From NCBI RefSeq assembly GCF_030053155.1, contig NZ_CP125640.1, positions 2,170,001 through 2,234,000 of the forward strand: a stretch of 64,000 nucleotides of DNA, read 5' to 3'. The notes beneath the pieces are model-generated. The model did not search any database. It was not told where the DNA came from and was given only the letters and a program-made list of their open reading frames with translations. Every line of letters begins with the position of its first letter. Within the stretch, counting starts at the first letter, position 1. The position numbers were made by a program, and so were the translations under genes. Shown piece by piece: positions 45,595 through 56,457 of this stretch. The stretch comes from Rhizobium sp. BT03 (GTDB taxonomy: Bacteria > Pseudomonadota > Alphaproteobacteria > Rhizobiales > Rhizobiaceae).

Positions 45595-47880
45595 TTACGA
45601 ACCCGCGCCATAAGCGGCGATCGCCGCCATGTTGACGATGTCGCTGTCCTTGGCGCCCATCGAGGTGATCTGCACCGGCTTGTCGAGACCGACGAGGATC
45701 GGGCCGATCACCGTGGAGCCGCCGAGTTCCTGCAGCATCTTGGTCGAGATCGAAGCCGAGTGGAAGGCCGGCATGACGAGCACGTTGGCCGGACCCGAGA
45801 GGCGGCAGAAGGGATATTGCTCCATCACCTTGCGGTTCAGCGCGACATCGGCCGCCATCTCGCCGTCATATTCGAAATCGACACGGCGCTTGTCGAGGAT
45901 CTTCACCGCCTCGCGCACCCGCTCCGAGCGTTCGCCCGAGGGATGGCCGAAGGTGGAATAGGCGAGCAGCGCGACACGCGGCGAATAACCCATGCGCCGC
46001 GCCAGACCGGCGGCCTCCTCGGCGATATCGGCAAGCTGCTCGGCGGTCGGCATGTCGTGCACGGCGGTATCGGCCACGAAGACCGTGCGGCCGCGGCAGA
46101 GCGCCAGCGAGACGCCGATGACGCGGTGGCCGGGTTTCTCGTCGATGCAGCGGCGCACGTCCTCGAGCGCCGTCGAATAGTTTCGGGTGATGCCCGTCAC
46201 CATGCCGTCGGCATCGCCGAGCGCCACCATCGTGGCGGCGAAGTGGTTGCGGTCGTTGTGGATCAGCCGCTGGACGTCGCGGTGCAGGTAACCGTGCCGC
46301 TGGAGCCTCGCATAGAGATAGTCGATATAGGCCTCGACCCGGGTGGAAATACGGGCATTGACGATCTCCAGGCCCGGCCGGTTGAGATCGATACCGGCGC
46401 GTTCGGCCGTCGACCGGATCAGGTCCTCGCGGCCGAGCAGGATGGCGGTGCCGAGCTGCTGGTTGGCGTAGGACAAGGCGGCGCGCAGCACCTGTTCTTC
46501 CTCGGCCTCGGCAAAGACGATCCGCTTCGGGCGGCGGCGTACCCGCTCATAGAGGCTGGCGAGCGTCGAGGCGATCGGATCGCGGCGCGCCGAAAGCTCG
46601 CGGGCATAGCCGGCCATATCGGTGATGACCTTGCGGGCGACGCCGGTCTCGATCGCGGCTTCAGCGACCGCGACGGGGATCGCCGAGATCAGCCGCGGAT
46701 CGAAAGGAACCGGGATGATGTACTGCGAGCCGAAACGCGGCCGGTTGCCCTGATAGGCGGCGACCACGTCATCGGGCACATCCTCGCGGGCAAGGTTCGC
46801 CAGCGCCTTGACGGCAGCGATCTTCATCGCGTCGTTGATGGTGGAGGCACGGACATCGAGAGCGCCGCGGAAGATATAGGGAAAGCCGAGGACATTGTTG
46901 ACCTGGTTCGGGTAATCCGAGCGGCCGGTCGCCATGATGGCGTCGTCGCGGATGCGGGCGACCTCCTCCGGGGTGATCTCGGGATCGGGATTGGCCATGG
47001 CGAAGATGATCGGCCGATCCGCCATCGAGCGGATCATCTTGGCCGAGAAGGCGCCCTTCTGCGACAGGCCGAAGATGACATCGGCGCCCTCCATCGCCTC
47101 CTCGAGCGTGCGCGCGTCGGTCTTTGCCGCATGCGCCGATTTCCACTGGTTCATGCCCTCGGTGCGGCCCTGGTAGATGACGCCCTTGGTGTCGCAGAGG
47201 ATAACGTTCTCGGGCGCAAAGCCCATCGCCTTGATAAGCTCGATGCAGGCGATCGCCGCAGCGCCGGCGCCGTTGCAGACGAGCTTCGTCGTCTTCAGGT
47301 CGCGGCCGGTCAGTTCCAGCGCGTTGATCAGGCCGGCGGCGGCGATGATCGCCGTTCCGTGCTGGTCGTCATGGAAGACGGGAATGTCCATCAGCTCGCG
47401 CAGCCGGCTTTCGATGACGAAACAATCCGGCGCCTTGATATCCTCGAGGTTGATGCCGCCGAAGGAGGGGCCGAGGAAGCGCACGCAGTTGATGAATTCG
47501 TCGACATTTTCCGTATCGATTTCGAGGTCGATGGAATCGACGTCGGCGAAGCGCTTGAACAGCACCGCCTTGCCTTCCATGACCGGCTTGGAGGCGAGTG
47601 CGCCGAGATTGCCGAGACCGAGGATCGCCGTGCCGTTGGAAATGACCGCGACCATGTTGCCGCGCGCCGTGTAGTCGTAGGCCGTCTGCGGATCGGCGGC
47701 GATCGCCTTGACGGGCACGGCGACACCCGGCGAATAGGCAAGCGACAGGTCGCGCTGCGTCGCCATCGGCTTGGTCGGGACGACTTCCAGCTTGCCGGGC
47801 CGGCCCGTGGCGTGAAAATCGAGCGCCTCCTGGTCGGTAACTGATGTCGCCGGCCGGTCCTTCTTATCGATATCGGGCAT
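45595..47880 (-). CDS. tme: NADP-dependent malic enzyme, fused to a phosphotransacetylase-like domain
   Basis: 761 residues. It decarboxylates malate to pyruvate with NADP. The malic enzyme half (1 to about 430) has YSPGVAVPVKAIA, the catalytic region FHDDQHGTAIIAAAGLINAL, and the nucleotide-binding LVCNGAGAAAIACIEL. The C-terminal half (about 430-761) resembles phosphotransacetylase but is regulatory rather than active in the studied rhizobial enzymes. Rhizobia have a paralogue dme (NAD); this copy is called tme because in S. meliloti tme is divergent from mutS exactly as here. GGAGGA precedes the ATG. Confidence 0.9.
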   Translation of the reverse strand: MPDIDKKDRPATSVTDQEALDFHATGRPGKLEVVPTKPMATQRDLSLAYSPGVAVPVKAIAADPQTAYDYTARGNMVAVISNGTAILGLGNLGALASKPVMEGKAVLFKRFADVDSIDLEIDTENVDEFINCVRFLGPSFGGINLEDIKAPDCFVIESRLRELMDIPVFHDDQHGTAIIAAAGLINALELTGRDLKTTKLVCNGAGAAAIACIELIKAMGFAPENVILCDTKGVIYQGRTEGMNQWKSAHAAKTDARTLEEAMEGADVIFGLSQKGAFSAKMIRSMADRPIIFAMANPDPEITPEEVARIRDDAIMATGRSDYPNQVNNVLGFPYIFRGALDVRASTINDAMKIAAVKALANLAREDVPDDVVAAYQGNRPRFGSQYIIPVPFDPRLISAIPVAVAEAAIETGVARKVITDMAGYARELSARRDPIASTLASLYERVRRRPKRIVFAEAEEEQVLRAALSYANQQLGTAILLGREDLIRSTAERAGIDLNRPGLEIVNARISTRVEAYIDYLYARLQRHGYLHRDVQRLIHNDRNHFAATMVALGDADGMVTGITRNYSTALEDVRRCIDEKPGHRVIGVSLALCRGRTVFVADTAVHDMPTAEQLADIAEEAAGLARRMGYSPRVALLAYSTFGHPSGERSERVREAVKILDKRRVDFEYDGEMAADVALNRKVMEQYPFCRLSGPANVLVMPAFHSASISTKMLQELGGSTVIGPILVGLDKPVQITSMGAKDSDIVNMAAIAAYGAGS

Positions 47881-47993
47881 AAATCCTCCAACGTCCTGTG
47901 GGCGACGCTTCGCTCTTCCTCAAATGCTGTTGTCATCTATAGCGGCGCGCGGATAGGGTTGGCACCTGTTTTTTTGGGAAAAACTGCACCTCC

Positions 47994-50720
47994 GTGAACG
48001 CACGAATAGACACAGAGAACGAAGCCTTTTCGGCTGCCGAGCTTGCCACGGCGGAAAGCCGTGCCTCGGCCACGCCGATGATGGAGCAATATATCGAGAT
48101 CAAGGCGAACAATCCGGGTTCGCTGCTCTTCTATCGCATGGGCGATTTCTACGAGCTGTTCTTCGAGGATGCGCTGGAGGCTTCGCGCGCGCTCGGCATC
48201 ACGCTGACGAAGCGCGGCCAGCACATGGGCCAGGATATCCCGATGTGCGGCGTGCCGGTGCATGCGGCCGACGATTACCTGCAGAAGCTGATCTCGCTCG
48301 GCTTCCGCGTCGCCGTCTGCGAACAGGTCGAGGATCCGGCCGAAGCGAAAAAACGCGGCGGCAAATCCGTCGTCAAGCGCGATGTCGTCCGCCTGGTCAC
48401 GCCGGGCACGATCACCGAGGAAAAGCTGCTTTCGCCCTCGGAATCCAACTATCTGATGGCACTGACCCGCATTCGCGGCGGCGCCGAGCCCTTGCTGGCG
48501 CTTGCCTGGATCGATATTTCCACCGGCGTCTTCCGGCTGGCCGAGACCGAAGCCTCGCGGCTGCTTGCCGATATCCTGCGCATCGATCCGCGCGAACTCA
48601 TCCTGCCCGACACGATCTTCCACGATCCGGAACTGAAACCGGTCTTCGACGTGCTCGGCCGCACCGCGGTGCCGCAGCCTTCCGTGCTCTTCGACAGCGC
48701 CAGCGCCGAGGGCCGGATCGCCCGTTATTTCGGCGTCGCGACGCTCGACGGCTTCGGCAGCTTTTCGCGCGCCGAGCTGGCGGCTGCGGCCGCCGCCGTC
48801 GCCTATGTCGAGAAGACGCAGATCGCCGAGCGGCCGCCGCTTGGAAAGCCGGAGCGGGAAAGTGCGGCGTCGACGCTGTTCATCGATCCCGCCACCCGCG
48901 CCAATCTGGAACTGGCCCGCACGCTGTCGGGCGATCGCAACGGCTCGCTGTTGAAGGCGATCGACCGCACCGTCACCGGCGGCGGCGCGCGGCTTCTGGC
49001 CGAGCGGCTGATGTCGCCGCTGACCGACCCCGCCCGCATCAATGCGCGGCTCGATTCGATCGGCTTTCTGATCGACGAACCCTCGCTCTCCGGCAAGCTG
49101 CGCGACACGCTGATACATGTGCCCGACATGCCGCGCGCGCTATCGCGCCTGGCGCTCGACCGCGGCGGCCCGCGCGATCTCGCGGCCATCCGCCAGGGTC
49201 TTCAGGCGGCGAGCGACGTTGCGACCATGCTGGCAAGCGCGATGCTGCCGGAAGAGCTTGGTCAGGCGCTGTCCGGGCTGCAAGCCCTTCCCGAAGCACT
49301 CGAAAGCCTGCTGGCCGAGACGCTCGCCGAGGAACTGCCGCTGCTGAAACGCGATGGCGGCTTCCTGCGCGACGGCGCCAGCCCCGAGCTCGACGAGGTG
49401 CGGGCGCTGCGCGACCAGTCGCGCCGGGTCATCGCCGGCCTGCAATTGCAATATGCCGAGGAAACCGGCATCCGGTCGCTGAAGATCAAGCACAACAACA
49501 TCCTCGGCTATTTCATCGAGGTCACGGCCGGCAATGCCTCCCCGATGACGGACACGGCTGAGGCCAAGGCCCGCTTCATCCACCGCCAGACGATGGCGAG
49601 CGCGATGCGCTTCACCACCACCGAACTTGCCGATCTCGAAAGCCGCATCGCCAATGCCGCCGACCGGGCGCTGACGATCGAGCTCGCCGCCTTCGAGAAG
49701 ATGACGGCGGCAGTGGTTAAGGAAGCCGAGGCGATCAAATCCGGCGCGAGGGCGCTTGCCGTCATCGACGTTGCAGCTAGCCTGGCGCTGCTCGCCGATG
49801 AGCAGGCCTATTGCCGGCCGCAGGTCGACGGCTCGAAGATGTTTGCCATCGAGGGCGGCCGTCATCCTGTGGTCGAGCAGGCGCTGCGGCGGCAGGCGGG
49901 CGGCCCCTTTGTCGCCAACCATTGCGATCTGTCGCCGAAAACAAGCGACAAGGACGGCGCGATCTGGCTGCTGACCGGCCCCAACATGGGCGGTAAGTCG
50001 ACCTTCCTCAGGCAGAACGCGCTGATCGCGATCCTGGCGCAGATGGGTTCCTTCGTGCCGGCGACCTCAGCTCATATCGGCATCGTCGACCGGCTGTTCT
50101 CGCGCGTCGGCGCCTCCGACGATCTGGCGCGCGGGCGCTCCACCTTCATGGTCGAGATGGTCGAAACCGCTGCGATCCTCAACCAGGCGAGCGACCGCTC
50201 GCTCGTCATCCTCGACGAGATCGGCCGCGGCACCGCCACCTTCGACGGGTTGTCGATCGCCTGGGCCGCCGTCGAGCACCTGCATGAGGCCAATCGCTGC
50301 CGCGGCCTGTTCGCCACGCATTTCCACGAGCTGACCGTGCTTTCGGAAAAGCTTGGCCGGCTATCGAACGCCACGATGCGGGTCAAGGAATGGGACGGCG
50401 ATGTCATCTTCCTGCACGAGGTCGGGCCGGGTGCGGCCGACCGCTCCTACGGCATCCAGGTTGCCCGCCTGGCCGGGCTTCCGGCTTCGGTGGTGGCGCG
50501 GGCCCGCGATGTGCTCACCCGCCTGGAGGATGCCGACCGCAAGAACCCGGCGAGCCAGCTGATCGACGACCTGCCCCTCTTCCAGGTGGCTGTGCGCCGT
50601 GAGGACACGGCCCGCGGACCGTCCAAGGTCGAGGAGGCGCTGAAGGCGATGAGCCTTGACGACATGACGCCGCGCGAGGCAATGGACGCGCTTTACGACC
50701 TCAAGAAGAAGCTGAAATAG
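47994..50720 (+). CDS. mutS: DNA mismatch repair protein MutS
   Basis: 908 residues from a GTG at 47994. It recognises mispairs and starts repair with MutL. The mismatch-binding FYE motif is in [14 protein letters not shown] near residue 47, after an N-terminal extension of about 30 residues. The ATPase domain has Walker [11 protein letters not shown] near 662, [20 protein letters not shown], Walker [16 protein letters not shown] near 740, and [14 protein letters not shown] signature ([14 protein letters not shown]). Full length. Divergent from tme over 113 bases. Confidence 0.97.
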   Translation: MNARIDTENEAFSAAELATAESRASATPMMEQYIEIKANNPGSLLFYRMGDFYELFFEDALEASRALGITLTKRGQHMGQDIPMCGVPVHAADDYLQKLISLGFRVAVCEQVEDPAEAKKRGGKSVVKRDVVRLVTPGTITEEKLLSPSESNYLMALTRIRGGAEPLLALAWIDISTGVFRLAETEASRLLADILRIDPRELILPDTIFHDPELKPVFDVLGRTAVPQPSVLFDSASAEGRIARYFGVATLDGFGSFSRAELAAAAAAVAYVEKTQIAERPPLGKPERESAASTLFIDPATRANLELARTLSGDRNGSLLKAIDRTVTGGGARLLAERLMSPLTDPARINARLDSIGFLIDEPSLSGKLRDTLIHVPDMPRALSRLALDRGGPRDLAAIRQGLQAASDVATMLASAMLPEELGQALSGLQALPEALESLLAETLAEELPLLKRDGGFLRDGASPELDEVRALRDQSRRVIAGLQLQYAEETGIRSLKIKHNNILGYFIEVTAGNASPMTDTAEAKARFIHRQTMASAMRFTTTELADLESRIANAADRALTIELAAFEKMTAAVVKEAEAIKSGARALAVIDVAASLALLADEQAYCRPQVDGSKMFAIEGGRHPVVEQALRRQAGGPFVANHCDLSPKTSDKDGAIWLLTGPNMGGKSTFLRQNALIAILAQMGSFVPATSAHIGIVDRLFSRVGASDDLARGRSTFMVEMVETAAILNQASDRSLVILDEIGRGTATFDGLSIAWAAVEHLHEANRCRGLFATHFHELTVLSEKLGRLSNATMRVKEWDGDVIFLHEVGPGAADRSYGIQVARLAGLPASVVARARDVLTRLEDADRKNPASQLIDDLPLFQVAVRREDTARGPSKVEEALKAMSLDDMTPREAMDALYDLKKKLK

Positions 50721-50734
50721 GGCAGCGGCACGCG

Positions 50735-51010
50735 ATGTTCATGGAAAAGCTGGTTCGCGAAACGGAGCGTCTGTCGCTCATCTGCTCGATGCTCGACACG
50801 ATGCGGCGCGCCGACAAGGATCGGAATGCGCGCGGCTGGACGTCGCCGATCGGCATGCTGAAAATCACCCGCTGTTGCGCTATGATCTCAGAACTCGGCA
50901 CCTCGATCGCCAAGGCCGGCTATCGCGAATGCGACCGGCAGTCGCTCGAGGAGATCATGAGAGAGACGCGGCAGGTGCTGCATTTGCTGAACGCGCGGGC
51001 CGCCCTCTGA
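50735..51010 (+). CDS. Small hypothetical protein between mutS and glnD
   Basis: 91 residues, starting 14 bases after the mutS stop (ATG at 50735 or 50741). It is predicted helical, with VRETERLSLICSMLDTMRRA and CDRQSLEEIMRETRQVLHLL, and has four cysteines. No domain is recognised. Same direction and tight spacing suggest it is carried on the mutS transcript. The codon usage resembles neighbours, but conservation has not been checked. Confidence 0.6.
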   Translation: MFMEKLVRETERLSLICSMLDTMRRADKDRNARGWTSPIGMLKITRCCAMISELGTSIAKAGYRECDRQSLEEIMRETRQVLHLLNARAAL

Positions 51011-51118
51011 ATTTTTCGGGAAAGCCGCCGCGCAGCCTACCAACACCATTTCGCCAAATTTAAAGGTTCTTGCAGTATGAGGGCGCGTGTCGATCGCCTG
51101 ACGAAGGGGTTATAGCGC

Positions 51119-54025
51119 ATGCAGACGAAACACGAGGCGAGCCCGGATCCGGTCGCCCGGCATGAACAGGAAGCCGCCCCGGCGACAGTGATGCGCGCGC
51201 TTGATTTTTCCCAGATCCTCGACGTCGAGCTGTTGCAGAAGCAGTGCGACGCGGTTGCCGAGGCCAATCGCAACCGGCCTGACCTGCTGCGCGCCGACCT
51301 TCTCGCCGTCCTGAAAAAGGCCAGCACGGAAGGCCGGCAGAAGGCGCGGGCCGCGCTGATGGCCGATGGCGGCGGGCTGAATTGCGCCTACAGGATTTCC
51401 TGGCTGCAGGACCAGATCATCACCGTCCTCTACAATTTCGCCACCGCCCATATCTTTCCGCAGCAGAAGGACAAGTTCGCGGTCACCGCCGTCGGCGGCT
51501 ACGGCCGCGACACGCTGGCGCCGGGCTCCGATATCGACCTGCTCTTCCTCTTCCCGCCGCGGCCGACGGAGGAGACGCACAAGGCGGTCGAGTTCATGCT
51601 CTACGTCCTCTGGGACATGGGCTTCAAGGTCGGCCACGCCACCCGCACGGTGGAGGAATGCATCGCGCTTTCCAAATCCGACATGACGATCCGTACCGCT
51701 ATCCTGGAGATGCGCTATATCTGCGGCCTGCAGCGGCTGGAAACCGAGCTCGAGACCCGCTTCGACAAGGAAATCGTCACCGGCACCGGCCCTGAATTCA
51801 TCGCCGCCAAGCTTGCCGAGCGCGACGAGCGCCACCGCAAGGCCGGTGATACACGTTATCTCGTCGAGCCCAACGTCAAGGAAGGCAAGGGCGGGCTTCG
51901 CGACCTGCACACGCTGTTCTGGATCTCGAAATATTATTATCACGTGCGCGATCAGGCCGAACTGGTCAAGCTCGGCGTCTTGTCCAGGCACGAATACCGT
52001 CTGCTCGAGAAAGCCGACGATTTTCTCTGGGCGGTGCGCTGCCATATGCATTTCCTCACCGGCAAGGCCGAGGAACGGCTGTCCTTCGACATCCAGCGCG
52101 AGATCGCCGAAGCCTTCGGCTATCACACCCGCCCGGGCCTTTCGGCCGTCGAGCGCTTCATGAAGCATTATTTCCTCGTCGCCAAGGATGTCGGCGATTT
52201 GACGCGTATCCTCTGCGCCGCGCTCGAAGACCAGCAGGCGAAGTCGATCCCCGGCCTTACCGGCGTCATCAGCCGTTTCACCCATCGCACCCGCAAGATC
52301 GCCGGCAGCGTCGAATTCGTCGAGGACCGCGGCCGCATCGCGCTCGCCGACGCTGACGTGTTCAAGCGCGATCCCGTCAGCATCCTCCGGCTCTTCCACG
52401 TCGCCGACATCAACGGGCTGGAATTCCATCCGGATGCGCTGAAACGCGTCACCCGCTCACTGGCGCTGATCGATAACCGGCTCAGGGAAAACGACGAGGC
52501 CAACCGCCTGTTCATGTCGATCCTGACATCGAAGCGCGACCCGGCGCTGATCTTGCGGCGGATGAACGAGGCCGGCGTGCTCGGCCGTTTCATTCCCGAA
52601 TTCGGCAAGATCGTCGCGATGATGCAGTTCAACATGTATCACCACTATACGGTCGACGAACATCTGATCCGCACTGTCGACGTGCTCTCCGAGATCGACA
52701 AGTCACGGTCCGAGGATCTGCACCCGCTCGCCAACAAGCTGATCGCTAACATCGAGGACCGCGAGGCGCTCTACGTCGCCGTTCTTCTCCACGATATTGC
52801 CAAGGGCCGGCTGGAGGATCACTCGATCGCCGGCGCCCGCGTTGCCCGCAAGCTCTGCGCCCGCTTCGGCCTGTCGCAGAAGCAGACGGAAATCGTCGTC
52901 TGGCTGATCGAGGAACATCTGACCATGTCGATGGTGGCGCAGACCCGCGACCTCACCGACCGCAAGACGATCACCGATTTCGCCGACCGGGTGCAGTCGC
53001 TCGACCGGCTGAAGATGCTGCTGATCCTGACGATCTGCGATATCCGCGCTGTCGGCCCCGGCGTCTGGAACGGCTGGAAGGGCCAGCTTCTGCGGACGCT
53101 CTATTATGAAACCGAGCTGCTCTTGGCCGGCGGTTTCTCGGAAGTCTCGCGCAAGGAGCGGGCGAACGCCGCCGCCGAGGCGCTGCGCGGCGCGCTCTCC
53201 GACTGGAGCCAGAAGGACCGCAACACCTATACCAAGCTGCACTACCAGCCCTATCTGCTCTCCGTGCCGCTGGAGGACCAGCTCCGCCACGCCCATTTCA
53301 TCCGCCAGGCCGACAAGGCGGGCCAGGCGCTCGCCACCACGGTGCGCACCGACAGTTTCCATGCGATCACCGAGATCACCGTGCTGTCGCCCGACCATCC
53401 GCGCCTGCTCGCCGTCATCGCCGGCGCCTGTGCTGCGGCCGGCGCCAACATCGTCGACGCGCAGATCTTCACGACCTCGGACGGGCGGGCGCTCGATACG
53501 ATCCATGTCAGCCGCGAATTTGCCGACGATGCCGACGAGCTGCGCCGGGCCGCGACGATCGGACGGATGATCGAGGACGTGCTGTCGGGGCGCAAGCGGC
53601 TGCCCGAGGTGATCGCCACGCGGGCGCGCAACCGCAAGAAAAACAAGGCCTTCGTCATTCCGCCGTCGGTCAACATAACCAACAGCCTGTCGAACAAATT
53701 CACCGTCATCGAGGTCGAATGCCTCGACCGACCGGGACTTCTGTCGGAGATCACCGCCGTGCTCTCCGATCTGTCGCTCGACATCCAGTCGGCCCGCATC
53801 ACCACCTTCGGCGAGAAGGTGATCGACACCTTCTACGTCACCGATCTGGTCGGCCAGAAAATATCCGGCGACAGCAAGCGCGCCAACATCACCGCCCGGA
53901 TGAAAGCCGTCATGGCCGAGGAGGAAGACGAACTGCGCGAGCGCATGCCCTCCGGCATCATCGCGCCGGCCGCCACCGCCCGGACATCGCCCTCAGCCGA
54001 CAAGAAAGCCGATTCGCCCGCATGA
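51119..54025 (+). CDS. glnD: Bifunctional uridylyltransferase/uridylyl-removing enzyme GlnD
   Basis: 968 residues. It senses glutamine and modifies PII proteins (GlnB, GlnK). The nucleotidyltransferase motif is [20 protein letters not shown] near residue 125. The HD hydrolase domain has [16 protein letters not shown] near 560, and two ACT domains end the protein ([20 protein letters not shown] near 755, [18 protein letters not shown] near 865). Length and layout match rhizobial GlnD. Flanked by mutS and murJ as in S. meliloti. With rpoN and ptsN it is part of the nitrogen-control content of this window. Confidence 0.97.
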   Translation: MQTKHEASPDPVARHEQEAAPATVMRALDFSQILDVELLQKQCDAVAEANRNRPDLLRADLLAVLKKASTEGRQKARAALMADGGGLNCAYRISWLQDQIITVLYNFATAHIFPQQKDKFAVTAVGGYGRDTLAPGSDIDLLFLFPPRPTEETHKAVEFMLYVLWDMGFKVGHATRTVEECIALSKSDMTIRTAILEMRYICGLQRLETELETRFDKEIVTGTGPEFIAAKLAERDERHRKAGDTRYLVEPNVKEGKGGLRDLHTLFWISKYYYHVRDQAELVKLGVLSRHEYRLLEKADDFLWAVRCHMHFLTGKAEERLSFDIQREIAEAFGYHTRPGLSAVERFMKHYFLVAKDVGDLTRILCAALEDQQAKSIPGLTGVISRFTHRTRKIAGSVEFVEDRGRIALADADVFKRDPVSILRLFHVADINGLEFHPDALKRVTRSLALIDNRLRENDEANRLFMSILTSKRDPALILRRMNEAGVLGRFIPEFGKIVAMMQFNMYHHYTVDEHLIRTVDVLSEIDKSRSEDLHPLANKLIANIEDREALYVAVLLHDIAKGRLEDHSIAGARVARKLCARFGLSQKQTEIVVWLIEEHLTMSMVAQTRDLTDRKTITDFADRVQSLDRLKMLLILTICDIRAVGPGVWNGWKGQLLRTLYYETELLLAGGFSEVSRKERANAAAEALRGALSDWSQKDRNTYTKLHYQPYLLSVPLEDQLRHAHFIRQADKAGQALATTVRTDSFHAITEITVLSPDHPRLLAVIAGACAAAGANIVDAQIFTTSDGRALDTIHVSREFADDADELRRAATIGRMIEDVLSGRKRLPEVIATRARNRKKNKAFVIPPSVNITNSLSNKFTVIEVECLDRPGLLSEITAVLSDLSLDIQSARITTFGEKVIDTFYVTDLVGQKISGDSKRANITARMKAVMAEEEDELRERMPSGIIAPAATARTSPSADKKADSPA

Positions 54026-54050
54026 GCCCCACACGCATGAGCCTATACGC

Positions 54051-55631
54051 ATGAGCCTCGTCAAGAAATTCGCAACCGTCGGCGGCGCCACCCTCGGCAG
54101 CCGCATCTTCGGCTTCGCCCGCGAAACGCTGATGGCCGCCGCACTCGGCACCGGACCGATGGCCGACGTCTTCTATGCCGCCTTCCGTTTTCCGAACCTG
54201 TTCCGCCGGCTGTTTGCCGAGGGCGCCTTCAACGCCGCCTTCGTGCCGCTTTTTGCCAAGGAGATCGAGGCGAACGGCACGGAAGGCGCCAAGCGCTTTT
54301 CGGAGGAAGTCTTCGGCGTGCTGTTTTCGGTGCTGCTCCTCATCACCATCGTGATGGAGCTGGCCATGCCGCTCCTGGTGCGCTTCGTCATCGCGCCGGG
54401 CTTTGCCGACGATCCGGAGAAATTCTCGATCACCATCCGCATGGCGGCGGTGATGTTTCCCTATCTGATGTGCATGTCGCTGACGGCGATGATGAGCGGC
54501 ATGCTGAACTCGCTGCATCATTTCTTCGCCGCGGCCATCGCGCCGGTTTTCCTCAACGTGGTGATGATCGGGGCGCTGTTTTATGCGCTCTATACCGGTG
54601 CGGATCCGCTGGCCACGGCCTGGTATCTCTCCTGGGGCGTGCTTGCCGCCGGCGTGCTGCAGCTCGCCGTCGTCTATATCGGCGTGCTGGCAGCCGGCAT
54701 GAGCATCGGTTTCCGCTTCCCGAAGATGACGCCGAACGTCAAGCGGCTGCTGATCCTGGCGGTGCCGGCGGCGGTGACCGGCGGCATCACCCAGATCAAC
54801 CAGCTGATCGGCCAGGCGATCGCCTCCTCGCGCGACGGCGCGATCGCAGCGCTGCAATATGCCGACCGCATCTACCAGCTGCCGCTCGGTGTCGTCGGCG
54901 TCGCCGTCGGCGTGGTGCTGCTGCCGGAGCTTGCCCGGGCGCTGAAAGGCGGCAACCTGCGCGAGGCCGGCAACCTGCAGAACCGCTCGATCGAATTCGT
55001 GCTGTTCCTGACGATCCCCGCCGCCTTCGCGCTGTGGATCCTCTCCGACGAGATCATCCGCGTGCTCTATGAGCGCGGCGCCTTCCATCAGGAAAACACC
55101 GCCGTCGTCGGCTCGATCCTGGCGATCTACGGCATCGGCCTGCCGGCCTTCGTGCTGATCAAGGCGCTGCAGCCGGGCTTCTATGCGCGTGAGGACACCA
55201 AGACGCCGATGCGTTTTTCGGCGATCGCGGTTGCCACCAACTGCGCCACGGCACTCACCCTGTTTCCCTATATGGGCGCGCCCGGCATCGCCGTTGCCGA
55301 AGCCACTGCCGGCTGGATCAGCACCGTGCTGCTGTTCACCACGCTTCTGCGCCGTGGCCATCTGACATGGGAATGGGCGCTGGCAAAACGCACCGTCCTG
55401 CTGATCGTCGCCGCAGCCGTGATGGGCGGCGCCATCATCTTCCTCAAGCAGCAGTTTGCGCCCTGGCTTGCCTCCGGCGCGCCGCTTCTCACCAAGATCG
55501 GTACGCTCGGATTGCTGATTGCCATTTCCATGCTGGTCTATTTCGCCGCCGCCTTCCTGATCGGCGGCGCCGATCTCGGCATGATCCGGCGTAACCTGAA
55601 CCGCAAGCCGGTGCCGGCGAAGGACGGGTGA
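54051..55631 (+). CDS. murJ: Lipid II flippase MurJ (MviN)
   Basis: 526 residues, about 14 membrane segments. It flips the peptidoglycan precursor lipid II to the periplasm. Family motifs are SRIFGFARETLMAAALGTG near the start, FRFPNLFRRLFAEGAFNAAFVP, and RLLILAVPAAVTGGITQIN mid-protein. The start at 54051 follows glnD by 25 bases; the intervening DNA has three copies of CATGAGCC, only the last being the in-frame ATG. Confidence 0.95.
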   Translation: MSLVKKFATVGGATLGSRIFGFARETLMAAALGTGPMADVFYAAFRFPNLFRRLFAEGAFNAAFVPLFAKEIEANGTEGAKRFSEEVFGVLFSVLLLITIVMELAMPLLVRFVIAPGFADDPEKFSITIRMAAVMFPYLMCMSLTAMMSGMLNSLHHFFAAAIAPVFLNVVMIGALFYALYTGADPLATAWYLSWGVLAAGVLQLAVVYIGVLAAGMSIGFRFPKMTPNVKRLLILAVPAAVTGGITQINQLIGQAIASSRDGAIAALQYADRIYQLPLGVVGVAVGVVLLPELARALKGGNLREAGNLQNRSIEFVLFLTIPAAFALWILSDEIIRVLYERGAFHQENTAVVGSILAIYGIGLPAFVLIKALQPGFYAREDTKTPMRFSAIAVATNCATALTLFPYMGAPGIAVAEATAGWISTVLLFTTLLRRGHLTWEWALAKRTVLLIVAAAVMGGAIIFLKQQFAPWLASGAPLLTKIGTLGLLIAISMLVYFAAAFLIGGADLGMIRRNLNRKPVPAKDG

Positions 55632-55654
55632 GGCTAGGGTGATTGCCGAAACCG

Positions 55655-55793
55655 CCCCTCATCCGCCTGCCGGCACCTTCTCCCCGCAAAAGGGGCGAAG
55701 GGGATATAAGGCGACCTCTCCGTCCCTCACCAGCGCCTCGTGGGGCACGTCCCCTCGCCCCGTTTTTACGGGGAGAGGGTTAGGGTGAGGGGC
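55655..55793. repeat. Palindromic intergenic repeat after murJ
   Basis: Outer arms GCCCCTCA (55655-55662) and TGAGGGGC (55786-55793) enclose two hairpins, CCTTCtCCCC/GGGGcGAAGG and CGCCCCG/CGGGGAG. It occupies most of the convergent gap 55632-55842 and resembles dispersed rhizobial elements with TTCTCCCC cores. It may terminate transcription from both sides. Confidence 0.65.
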
Positions 55794-55842
55794 AAATCCG
55801 CACAAACCGGACCAACAGACACATAGCCGAGCAGCACTTGCC

Positions 55843-56271
55843 TTAACAATCCACCCACCGCCGCTGCGGCCCGACATCGACATGGACGATGCCGTTGCAA
55901 TAGGTGCCGATGCCGCCGATGCCGGGGGCGCTTTTGGCGGCTGCGACGATGGTGCGCTCCGAGAGGCCCGGCATCCTGATATCGGCCGCCAGGCATTTGC
56001 CGTGCAGGGACCCATGGCGGCGGGGATGCGACCTGAGGCCGGAGGTGATCATCGGCCGGCGTCCGGTTTTTGCGGCGATATGCGACAGCACCGCCTGAAG
56101 ACGCGCGGGAAAACAGCCGGTGCGGACACTGACGGTCTGGACGGTGTAGGCTGGGCGTGCCTCCTGCTTGGGAAGATGAATGACCGGCCGTTTGCTGTCT
56201 TGACCGACGGCGCTGGTTGCGGATTGTAGGGCGAAAAGGCCTGCCATGGCGAGCAAACTGGCGGTCTGCAT
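55843..56271 (-). CDS. Exported M15-type peptidase-like protein
   Basis: 142 residues from the ATG at 56271, which has a strong AGGAGG ribosome site. A signal peptide covers about residues 1-24 (LAMAGLFALQSATSAVGQ). The domain is like peptidase family M15A/YcbK: ITSGLRSHPRRHGSLHGKCLAADIRM (His and Asp zinc ligands, about 78-103) and GIVHVDVGPQRRW (final His about 133). These are D-alanyl-D-alanine carboxypeptidase-like murein hydrolases, though many members are uncharacterised. It is convergent with murJ. Confidence 0.82.
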   Translation of the reverse strand: MQTASLLAMAGLFALQSATSAVGQDSKRPVIHLPKQEARPAYTVQTVSVRTGCFPARLQAVLSHIAAKTGRRPMITSGLRSHPRRHGSLHGKCLAADIRMPGLSERTIVAAAKSAPGIGGIGTYCNGIVHVDVGPQRRWVDC

Positions 56272-56362
56272 GGTTCCTCCTGGCGGTTGACAGGGCGGCC
56301 ATCGCACGCCCCTGCGCGGTCGAGGATTTTCAGTTCAATAAAAGCTTTTCTGTGAAATTTTA

Positions 56363-56378
56363 TACTCAATTGTGAGTA
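56363..56378. promoter_or_regulatory. Operator-like palindrome upstream of the glyoxalase gene
   Basis: TACTCA (56363-56368) and TGAGTA (56373-56378) around ATTG, in an AT-rich 186-base divergent gap between the M15-like gene and the glyoxalase gene. No regulator gene is adjacent, so the binding protein is unknown. Confidence 0.35.
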
Positions 56379-56457
56379 AGCAGCTTGATCACTTTGGCTT
56401 AAAACAACGGAAATCGTCGATGCAAATTGGAATAAACATCTCAACCGGAGATATGAC

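Noticed and set aside
45448..47844. Plus-strand open frame of 798 codons opposite tme
   Set aside because: Exact antisense of malic enzyme, repetitive Asp/Gly/His/Arg composition, no domain; a shadow frame.
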